Shown here: one piece after another, positions 57,866-64,000 of the stretch
Position numbering within the stretch: the stretch's first letter is position 1
How the letters are laid out: each line of letters opens with the position of its first letter
Source of the DNA: Nevskia sp.
GTDB taxonomy: Bacteria > Pseudomonadota > Gammaproteobacteria > Nevskiales > Nevskiaceae
Assembly (NCBI GenBank): GCA_031291075.1
Contig: JARLJS010000006.1
Span: 18,555-82,554, forward strand
Direction of reading: 5' to 3'
DNA length: 64,000 nucleotides
Position numbers and translations under genes: made by a program
Notes under the pieces: generated by a model
What the model was told of the DNA's origin: nothing
Seen by the model: only the letters and a program-made list of their open reading frames with translations
Databases searched by the model: none

Positions 57866-58287
57866 ACTCCCTGATCGAGGACGCCGCGTCCGCCGCCGGG
57901 AAGCTTGCCGGCGGGGTGCTGAGCGGCGCGTTGCCCTGGCTGCTCGGTACGCTGGGCGCGGCGATCCTGGCGCTGGGCGCGGTGGTGTTCGTCGACCATC
58001 ACTGGACCATTCCGACGCTGCGGGCCAACCTCAAGGCGGCGGGTGCCGACCTGGCCGTCGCCAACGGCCAGACCTCGGCGGCCAACCAGCAGGTCGAGGC
58101 GCTGCGGCGGGACATCGACGCCCAGAACCGCAAGCTGACGGCATTGCAGGACAGCCTCGCCGCCGCCGGCCGGCGCGCCGACGCCGCGGGTGTGGCCGCG
58201 GTGCGCAAGCCCCTGCCGCCGCCGCCGGCGGGGCTGGACTGGAACAGCGTGCGCGGCTATCTGCAATCGCTGCGGAGGGCGCCGTGA
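57862..58287 (+). CDS. i-spanin-like (Rz) protein
   Basis: The 141-residue product has one N-terminal membrane helix (LLGTLGAAILALGAVVFV) and a coiled-coil region (ANLKAAGADLAVANGQTSAA; VEALRRDIDAQNRKLTALQD), the topology of Rz. It overlaps the previous gene and the next by four bases. Confidence 0.65.
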   Translation: MNSLIEDAASAAGKLAGGVLSGALPWLLGTLGAAILALGAVVFVDHHWTIPTLRANLKAAGADLAVANGQTSAANQQVEALRRDIDAQNRKLTALQDSLAAAGRRADAAGVAAVRKPLPPPPAGLDWNSVRGYLQSLRRAP

Positions 58288-58586
58288 AGGTCCTGCGCAA
58301 TAGCTGCGGTTTGCTTGCACTGCTGTTCGCGGCCTGCCAGTCGTGCCCGGTGGTGACGCCGGCGGAGCGTGTGGTGACGCAGACGGTGAAGGTGCCGGTG
58401 GCGGCGGCGCGCACGCCACCGCCGGAAGTGCTGGGCTGCCGGGCGGCGCTGCCGCCACTGGCGCAGTTCCACAATGTGCCCGGCGGCCTGCTGCTGCCCA
58501 CCGCCGAGATCCCCGTGTTCCTCGCCGGCGAGGCGGCGCAGATGCGCTGCGACAACGCCTGGCGCGCCTGGGCCGGCAGCCCTTGA
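58284..58586 (+). CDS. o-spanin-like (Rz1) lipoprotein
   Basis: The product (100 residues from the GTG 58284, which overlaps the Rz-like stop) has lipobox LFAAC (Cys18) and a short Pro-rich mature part with four cysteines (SCPVVTPAERVV; RTPPPEVLGC; MRCDNAW). Position and form fit an outer-membrane spanin subunit, though it is longer than lambda Rz1. Confidence 0.6.
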   Translation: MKVLRNSCGLLALLFAACQSCPVVTPAERVVTQTVKVPVAAARTPPPEVLGCRAALPPLAQFHNVPGGLLLPTAEIPVFLAGEAAQMRCDNAWRAWAGSP

Positions 58587-58606
58587 TTCACCCGGAGACG
58601 AATCCG

Positions 58607-58951
58607 ATGACCGCAGCACGCAAGAGAGTCCCCCGCGCCAATACCGAACCGGTAACGGCGGCACGCGAGGCCCACGTCCGCCTCGACCGGCACGGCGAGG
58701 TGCTGGAACGGCTGGAGCAACTGGTGGAGAACGCCGCGCGCACCGCCGAGCACGCCAGCCGGACCGTGGGGGAGCATATCGTCAAATGTGAGGGCCGCGA
58801 TGAGGTGAACGCCGGGCGCTACGACGCGATTTCCGCCCGGCTCAAGGTCCAGGACCGCATCCTGTGGGCGATCATCAGCGTGATGGGCAGCGTGGCCGCG
58901 GGAGTGGCGGCGGTAGCCTGGGACATTCTGAAGGCGAGGCTGGGCTTGTAG
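58607..58951 (+). CDS. Phage coiled-coil membrane protein (XhlA-like)
   Basis: The 114-residue product has a charged heptad region (REAHVRLDRHGEVLERLEQL) and a C-terminal membrane helix (ILWAIISVMGSVAAGVAAVA). This is the form of haemolysin XhlA-type proteins in lysis cassettes. GGAGA precedes the ATG. It is the last recognisable phage gene. Confidence 0.6.
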   Translation: MTAARKRVPRANTEPVTAAREAHVRLDRHGEVLERLEQLVENAARTAEHASRTVGEHIVKCEGRDEVNAGRYDAISARLKVQDRILWAIISVMGSVAAGVAAVAWDILKARLGL

Positions 58952-59130
58952 GCGTCTGCGGGCGCAAGGGCTTGTCACCCGAATGGTGCATGCCGCCTGA
59001 ATCATCCGTTCAGGGGTTGCTCTACCTCGATGCATTTGTCGCGGTGTGACGCAGGTCTCGGTGGTGCCGCTGGCCTTCGTGCCACAAATAGGGGCATTGG
59101 AGCGAAGCAGGCAGCCACAGGAGGGGCCCT

Positions 59131-59592
59131 TTGGATCGATTACAGGAAGTCCCCCGGGTACGGCAGGTCCCCGGCGAGCCCAGGCGGCGCTGGTTCAGCG
59201 CGCGGGACATGGATCTGATCGTGTGGATCGACGACCGCGAGCTGCCGTTCGCGTTTCAGCTTTGCTATATGCACCAACGCCGGGAATTCGCGCTGGAATG
59301 GGAGCGGGACCGCGGCTACGCGCACACCACGGTGGACGACGGCGAGGGCCGCTGGGGCATGCACAAGGCGACGCCGATTCTGGACCGGACTGCGCCGTTC
59401 GACCCGGAGCTGCTGCGGCCGCGTTTCGACGAGATCGGTTCGAGGCTGCCCACGGAGATCCGCTGCCTGGTGGGCGACGCGCTGGCAAATTATCCCGAAA
59501 GCCCGCCGGCCCGCGAGGGGCGATCACTGCTGCTGTGCATCCGCCTGCCGGCGATTATGTGCGTGCGGTGGTGGAAGGGGTGGGCGCGTTAG
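59131..59592 (+). CDS. Hypothetical protein
   Basis: The 153-residue product starts at a TTG with AGGAGG 6 bases upstream. The middle, DLIVWIDDRELPFAFQLCYM, ALEWERDRGYAHTTVDDGEG and HKATPILDRTAPFD, matches a group of small uncharacterised proteins. The last 25 residues do not look typical, and another frame overlaps there, so a late frameshift is possible. No signal or membrane segment. Confidence 0.55.
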   Translation: MDRLQEVPRVRQVPGEPRRRWFSARDMDLIVWIDDRELPFAFQLCYMHQRREFALEWERDRGYAHTTVDDGEGRWGMHKATPILDRTAPFDPELLRPRFDEIGSRLPTEIRCLVGDALANYPESPPAREGRSLLLCIRLPAIMCVRWWKGWAR

Positions 59593-59772
59593 GGACGTTC
59601 TGACCATTCCCGATTCTCATTGCGCTGTGAGCCCCTGGACCCCGGCTTTCGCCGGGGCGACGATTGATCGCCTTCGCGCAGCGGTTCGAGCAGCGCGCCC
59701 CGGTCTTACACGACCCGATGGCACGCCGGTGGCGTACACTGCCGCGCACAGGGCTTGGGGAGAAAACTTGGA

Positions 59773-60636
59773 GTGATCTCGAAACTGTCGAGGATGGGCA
59801 TGGCCGTGCTGGCGGGTCTGTGCGTCTTGCACGCGGCCTACGGCGCCTACCGCTTCGAGGACCCGGCGGTGCTGGACCTGTCCGCGGCGGAGCGGCTGCT
59901 GCCGCTGCAGAAGGGCGAGCGCATGGCGGTGCAGCCGCTGGCGGCCGATGCCGCCGCCGCGATCCTGGCTGCGCCGGACCACAGCATGGACGCGCCCGGC
60001 CAGGTGCCGTACACGGACGAGAAGGGCCGCGGCGCGCGCAAGCAGGAGCAGGCGCGCATCGCCGCCGAGTCGGCGGCGGTGCAGCGCGGCGACAAGATGC
60101 TGCGGATCAAGCCGCAGTCCGGCGCCGCGGTGGAGTTCATGGACCGGCAGACGCCGGCGCGTGCGGACGCCGACGGCGACAGCGAGCGCTTCTTCTACGC
60201 CGGCCGCATCGGCGCGGGCGCTTACCATCGGGTCGAGGTGCTGTTCGGGCACGACTCGCCCGGCTCGTTCCTGGTCAATCCCGCCAGCGGCAAAACGGCG
60301 TTCGTGCACAACGGCGGCGACACGGTGGTGCTTTCGTCCGACGGCAACTGGCTGCTCGACCTCGATCCGCTCAACGCGCCGTTCCTGCTCGCCGTGGCCG
60401 ACCTCGGCGCCGATGGACCGGAGTCGGCGCTCATCTGTCACGGTGGCGGCTCCGGCATCGCCTCGGTGTCGTTCAAGGGCTGGCACGACGACAAGTCCTT
60501 CGACCTGGTGCTGACTCCGGGCGGCCAAGGCGCCGCCGGCGTGGCGCTGCGCATCGCGTTCGACGGGCAGGGATGGCGGCCGGCCGCGGCGGATGCGAAG
60601 GCGCTGGAGGCCCTGGGCTATGGCTGCTGGCGATAA
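59773..60636 (+). CDS. Secreted hypothetical protein
   Basis: The 287-residue product has a signal peptide (MAVLAGLCVLHAAYGAYRFE). The mature part has an N-terminal helical region and a C-terminal beta region (YHRVEVLFGHDSPGSFLVNP; TVVLSSDGNWLLDLDPLNAP; ALICHGGGSGIASVSFKG). No family is recognised. GTG 59773 is favoured; TTG 59755 is an alternative. Confidence 0.55.
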   Translation: MISKLSRMGMAVLAGLCVLHAAYGAYRFEDPAVLDLSAAERLLPLQKGERMAVQPLAADAAAAILAAPDHSMDAPGQVPYTDEKGRGARKQEQARIAAESAAVQRGDKMLRIKPQSGAAVEFMDRQTPARADADGDSERFFYAGRIGAGAYHRVEVLFGHDSPGSFLVNPASGKTAFVHNGGDTVVLSSDGNWLLDLDPLNAPFLLAVADLGADGPESALICHGGGSGIASVSFKGWHDDKSFDLVLTPGGQGAAGVALRIAFDGQGWRPAAADAKALEALGYGCWR

Positions 60637-60680
60637 GGCCGTCGGCGCCGGATATCTGCGTATTGGTCGGGAGTGGATAC

Positions 60681-61409
60681 ATGCTGCCCAATCATGACGG
60701 CTTAACCCTCGCGCGCGAAGGTGACGTGTTTCGCATCACGATGTGCGATGCCGGCAATGACAACACCTTCTCGCACGTCGTGCTCGACGCCTGGGACAAG
60801 GCGCTGGACCTCGTCGCGGGAACGCCGGGCAATGCGGCGCTGCTGATCCGCAGCAGCCTCGACAAGACGTTCTGCAACGGCATCAACCTGCAGTGGCTGG
60901 CCAAGCAGCCGCCGGCGGAGGTCGGGCGTTTCGTCCAGCGCCTGGACGAGTTGCTTCTGCGGGTGGCGACGCTCAATCTGCCGACGCTGGCGGAAATCAA
61001 CGGCAATTGTTATGCCGGTGGCGCCCTGCTCGCGGCCGCCTGCGATTTCCGCCTCATGCGAGCGGACCGGGGACGCTTCTGCTACCCGGAGGTGCGCCTC
61101 CGGCTGCCGTTCACGCCAATCATGCTGGAGATCGTGCGCCTGCTGCCGGACGCGCAAGCCATGTTCGAACTGGCGGTGACGGCCGACGCCTGGGGCGGCG
61201 AGCAGTGCGCCGCCCGCGGCGTGGTCAACGAGGCGCTGCCGATCGCACAGCTGGCGGCGCGGGCGCAGGAGCGCGCCGTGGCGCTGGCCGGGAAGGACCG
61301 GGCTACCTACACCGCGATCAAGCGCGGCCTTCGTGACCGCGTCAACCAGCTTGCGGTGGCGCGGGGACTCAGCGAGGCAACGGCGCTGGCGGTGCCGCCG
61401 GTGTCGTGA
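60681..61409 (+). CDS. Enoyl-CoA hydratase/isomerase family protein
   Basis: The 242-residue crotonase-fold protein has the oxyanion segments SSLDKTFCNGINLQWL and AEINGNCYAGGALLAAACDF. The segment FCYPEVRLRLPFTPIMLEIV resembles Delta3,Delta2-enoyl-CoA isomerases more than hydratases. It would act in oxidation of unsaturated fatty acids. GGGAG precedes the ATG. A terminator follows. Confidence 0.85.
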   Translation: MLPNHDGLTLAREGDVFRITMCDAGNDNTFSHVVLDAWDKALDLVAGTPGNAALLIRSSLDKTFCNGINLQWLAKQPPAEVGRFVQRLDELLLRVATLNLPTLAEINGNCYAGGALLAAACDFRLMRADRGRFCYPEVRLRLPFTPIMLEIVRLLPDAQAMFELAVTADAWGGEQCAARGVVNEALPIAQLAARAQERAVALAGKDRATYTAIKRGLRDRVNQLAVARGLSEATALAVPPVS

Positions 61410-61426
61410 TCGGCGCCTGATCGGAA

Positions 61427-61455
61427 CCGGCGGGGGTTTCCCGTCGGCTTTATTT
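61427..61455. terminator. Terminator between convergent genes
   Basis: CCGGCGGG-GGTTT-CCCGTCGG followed by CTTTATTT, in the gap between the crotonase gene and the convergent MerR gene. Confidence 0.65.
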
Positions 61456-61486
61456 CGATGGTTCTATTCGCTTAGCCTTAGGCGCC

Positions 61487-61939
61487 CTACCGCCCGCGCG
61501 AAAGCAACCGACGCTGCGACGGCGGCACCTTCTTATCCGCAGCGATTGCGCCGGAGGCGGCTGCTCGCACGATGCGGCGGAAGGTCGGGCACTCCATGTG
61601 GCTGGGGGCCGGGCAGACGGCGGCGTGGCGCAGGCCGTCCCGCATCGCGCTGAGCTGGCGGATCGTCCGGTCCACTTCCTCGGCCCTGGCGGCGAGCATC
61701 CGCCGGTCGATGCGCAGCCGCCCGTCGGGCGCGAACATGTGCGCGATTTCCTCCAGCGAAAAGCCGGCGGCGCGGCCCAGGGCGATGAGCGCCAGCCGCT
61801 CCAGCACCGTGGGAGCGTACTGCCGGCGCAGGCTGCGCCGGCCGACCGGCGTGATGAGCCCTTTCTCCTCGTAGAAGCGCAGGGTGGAGGCGGGCACGCC
61901 GGATTGCTGCGCCACTTCCCCGATATCCAGAACTTTCAC
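61487..61939 (-). CDS. MerR-family regulator
   Basis: The 150-residue product has the MerR winged HTH (LDIGEVAQQSGVPASTLRFY, EEKGLI, RRQYAPTVLERLALIALGRA) followed by a dimer helix and a cysteine pair in VCPAPSHMECPTF, which may bind a metal or sense redox. Unlike SoxR it lacks the four-cysteine cluster. A SoxR-box-like palindrome in a 19-bp promoter spacer lies between it and the divergent methyltransferase gene, its likely target. Confidence 0.85.
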   Translation of the reverse strand: MKVLDIGEVAQQSGVPASTLRFYEEKGLITPVGRRSLRRQYAPTVLERLALIALGRAAGFSLEEIAHMFAPDGRLRIDRRMLAARAEEVDRTIRQLSAMRDGLRHAAVCPAPSHMECPTFRRIVRAAASGAIAADKKVPPSQRRLLSRGR

Positions 61940-61942
61940 CGC

Positions 61943-61973
61943 TTGACCTCAAGTCGACTTGAAGTGGCATAGT
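61943..61973 (+). promoter_or_regulatory. MerR-type promoter with palindrome in a 19-bp spacer
   Basis: TTGACC (61943-61948) and CATAGT (61968-61973) are separated by 19 bp containing TCAAGTCGACTTGA (61949-61962), a perfect palindrome very like the SoxR box CTCAAGTTAACTTGAG. Overlong spacers with central palindromes are the hallmark of MerR-activated promoters. It drives the methyltransferase gene. Confidence 0.75.
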
Positions 61974-62013
61974 GCCGCCACACTTCGGTCGAAGGCAAGC
62001 GGAGGAAGGCACC

Positions 62014-62874
62014 ATGACGGTTACGCGCGGGAACGACGATGACCAGGCGGCGCTGTGGAATGGCGTGGCGGGAACCGCCTGGGTGGAGGCGCAGGAATTG
62101 CTCGACGGAATGTTCAAGCCGTTCGAGAAATTGCTTGCCGAAGCGCTTCCCGCCGGCACCGGCGGGCGGGTGCTGGACATCGGCTGCGGCACGGGCGGCA
62201 TAACGCTGGCCGCGGCGCGCCGGCTCGGCCCGGGAGGGCGCTGCACCGGCGTCGACATCTCGGAACCCATGATCGCCGCCGCCCGCGTACGCGCCGAACG
62301 GGAAAGCCTGCCGGCGGACTTCATCTGCGACGATGCGGGCACTCACATCTTCGAAGCGGCGGGGTTCGATGCGATCATCTCGCGCTTTGGCGTCATGTTC
62401 TTCGGCGATCCCGTGCGCGCCTTCGCCAACCTGCGGCGTGCCGCCAGGGACGGCGCGGCACTGCGGTTCGTCACCTGGCGGGGCGCGCAGGAGAATCCCT
62501 TCATGACCACGGCCGAGCGTGCCGCCGCGCCGCTGCTGCCGGATCTGCCCGCCCGGCGGCCGGACGGGCCGGGGCAGTTCGCCTTCGCGGACCGGGATCA
62601 TGTCCGCCGCATCCTCGAGCAGAGCGGCTGGGCGGACGTCGACATCCGGCCGATCGACGTTACCTGTACCTTTCCCGAGAGCGGATTGGTGCAATACTTG
62701 AGCCGTCTCGGTCCCCTCGGCCGGGTGCTGCACGACGCGGACGAGCAGACTCGCGCGAGGGTGATCGAAACGGTACGCGGCGCTTTCGAGCGCTATGTCG
62801 ATGGCGCGGAAGTCCGGTTTGACGCGGCGTGCTGGATGGTCGGCGCGCGCCACTGGTCGCCCGGGGCGGCGTAA
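62014..62874 (+). CDS. Class I SAM-dependent methyltransferase
   Basis: The 286-residue product has motif I VLDIGCGTGGITLAAARRLG, CTGVDISEPMIAAARVRAER, FICDDAGTHIF and FDAIISRFGVMFFGDPVRAF. This resembles UbiE/Methyltransf_11-type enzymes acting on small molecules. GGAGGAAGG precedes the ATG. Controlled by the divergent MerR protein, and followed after 14 bp by a membrane-protein gene in the same operon. Confidence 0.85.
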   Translation: MTVTRGNDDDQAALWNGVAGTAWVEAQELLDGMFKPFEKLLAEALPAGTGGRVLDIGCGTGGITLAAARRLGPGGRCTGVDISEPMIAAARVRAERESLPADFICDDAGTHIFEAAGFDAIISRFGVMFFGDPVRAFANLRRAARDGAALRFVTWRGAQENPFMTTAERAAAPLLPDLPARRPDGPGQFAFADRDHVRRILEQSGWADVDIRPIDVTCTFPESGLVQYLSRLGPLGRVLHDADEQTRARVIETVRGAFERYVDGAEVRFDAACWMVGARHWSPGAA

Positions 62875-62888
62875 GGGAGGGGATCGAC

Positions 62889-63584
62889 GTGAACGCAAGA
62901 CGCGGATGGTCCGCCGCGGCCTTGGTTTTTGGCCTGGGTGTCTTCGTCGTCACCGGCGTGATCCTGTCGCTCAGGCTCCACCCGGTCGAGCCGCTCGACG
63001 GCGCTTACGGCGGCGAGGCCATGCTGGCCTTCGAGCTGGCGGAGACGCCGGCGGAGCTGGCGCGCGTCATCGGCTCCGATCCGCCGTCCGCCGAGGCGCT
63101 CGCCGTACGCCAGGACATGGACCGCGCCAACCACATCGACTTCCTCTACATGTTCCTGTACGCGGGCTTCATCGCCTGCTCCTGCGGCAGCCTGGCGCTG
63201 GTGCACGGGCGCCGCTGGCTCTGGCTCGGCGCGCTGCTGGGGCCGCTGGCGGCGGTGTGGGATATCGCGGAGAACATGGCCCTCCTGTCGCTGACCAAGC
63301 CGGGCGCCGACGTGCCGGCGCTGCTGGCCGCACTGCACGTGCGCACCCTCGCCAAGTGGGAACTGCTGGCGGTGGCCAGCGCGTTGTTCGCGGCAGGGTT
63401 CGTCGGTGGATCGCGGCGGCCGGTTACGGTGGCGGCGGCCACGGTGGCGATCCTGGCGGTGGCAGCCGGTGTGCTTGCGGCTTTGAGTCCGGCTTCGTTT
63501 ATCGCGCCGCTGGCTTACGTCATTGCCGTGGTGTGGATCTGGCAGCTGGCGTTTGCGGCGGTAGTGTTCGGTCGCACGGCGTAG
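62889..63584 (+). CDS. Membrane protein of unknown function
   Basis: The 231-residue product has five or so membrane helices (AALVFGLGVFVVTGVILSLR; FLYMFLYAGFIACSCGSLAL; WLWLGALLGPLAAVWDIAEN; and two near the C-terminus). The WDIAEN motif occurs in uncharacterised membrane proteins. GGAGGGG precedes the GTG 62889. It is likely co-transcribed with the methyltransferase. Confidence 0.65.
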   Translation: MNARRGWSAAALVFGLGVFVVTGVILSLRLHPVEPLDGAYGGEAMLAFELAETPAELARVIGSDPPSAEALAVRQDMDRANHIDFLYMFLYAGFIACSCGSLALVHGRRWLWLGALLGPLAAVWDIAENMALLSLTKPGADVPALLAALHVRTLAKWELLAVASALFAAGFVGGSRRPVTVAAATVAILAVAAGVLAALSPASFIAPLAYVIAVVWIWQLAFAAVVFGRTA

Positions 63585-64000
63585 CTATGCGCTACGCGTC
63601 CGCAAGGCTGATTTGTCCCCCGGCGTCGTCCCCGAAGCCCTCCGCAAGCCCTTTTGTGGATTGTAGCGGGCAGGCACGCGACACCTTCCCGATCGCACTC
63701 CCGCATCTCGCTATTCAGTGAGGTACAGGGCGGGAGCTATTCCGCCTGTCGCGGAAGGCGGGATGTGCTGCGCTCCTCCCGCCCTTCTATGACCCGGCTC
63801 GTTGTCAACTCCTTTGGAGTAGTAGGTTGTGAGATTACTTCATAGTGAATACCTGTGGTTTTGACGGTGTTCGTGGCGGGTCGTTGGATGGATCCGGGAA
63901 TGGCCGGAATCACCTTCTATCCGCACGGGATCTGATCCCGGTGCCTTGTGCTGCATGCGCTCCTGGCGCTTGATGACCCTGCAAGAAGAAACCCCATCTA
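63585..64000. other. Gene-free end of window
   Basis: It contains a diverged REP unit (63752-63786: CGCGGAAGGCGGGATGTG ... CTCCTCCCGCCC) and then a lower-GC part (63790-63870) followed by unrecognised sequence. No convincing gene, tRNA or rRNA was seen; a gene may begin just beyond the window. Confidence 0.45.

Noticed and set aside
63585..64000. rRNA, tRNA or IS end at the right edge
   Set aside because: No conserved rRNA or tRNA segment or transposase frame could be recognised. The text was left as unexplained sequence.

Overview
The window is high-GC DNA (about two-thirds G+C by eye) from a gammaproteobacterium, most likely of the Nevskiales/Solimonadaceae or Xanthomonadales. The reasons are the cyoABCD quinol oxidase next to SURF1 and a RegB/RegA pair, many c-di-GMP proteins, a MotA/MotB pair, and dense families of short palindromic repeats with a resident REP-associated tyrosine transposase. 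The taxonomic placement is inference.

Layout. 0-12 kb: a partial retropepsin-like protease, a DUF2975/HTH pair, phosphoglycolate phosphatase, a flavin reductase-like protein, an adenylate cyclase, a GyrI-like protein, an MDR oxidoreductase and several secreted or lipoprotein genes. 12-20 kb: a DUF305/LVIVD pair, a secreted repeat protein, a haloalkane dehalogenase, the RAYT transposase and an EXORDIUM-like secreted protein. 20.2-20.8 kb: a BrnTA toxin-antitoxin locus whose toxin has no normal start codon. 21.5-25.2 kb: the early module of a lambdoid-style prophage (CI-type repressor, three-part operator, O-like replication gene with an origin-like repeat tract, DnaB-like helicase, Q-like late regulator). 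25-40 kb: a glycine-zipper lipoprotein, three GGDEF proteins (two with EAL), an SDR/isomerase/TetR cluster, a paralogue of the 15-kb secreted repeat protein and an MFS transporter. 40.3-47.8 kb: cyoABCD, surf1, regB, regA. 48-54 kb: a methyltransferase, frameshifted motA, motB, a GNAT protein and a sterol desaturase-like hydroxylase. 53.9-59 kb: the late module of a decayed prophage (operator-bearing promoter, three tandem terminators, frameshifted small terminase, truncated large terminase joined to an SGNH tail protein, lysis genes). 59-64 kb: an enoyl-CoA hydratase/isomerase, a MerR regulator divergent from a methyltransferase, and a membrane protein.

The most interesting signal links distant places. 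The repressor operators at 22.2 kb have the form GTAAG-N5-CTTAC, with a variant AGTAAG-N5-CTTGAC whose right arm holds the promoter -35 box. The same operator-promoter design occurs upstream of an unrecognised small gene at 12.1 kb and again at 53.95 kb, directly in front of the late prophage segment and its tandem terminators. This suggests one repressor regulon spread over three places, a Q-style antiterminated late promoter, and a prophage whose early and late halves are now about 29 kb apart with ordinary chromosomal genes between them.

Several genes are broken by single-base shifts (DUF305, motA, small terminase). These could be real decay or assembly errors and need read support.
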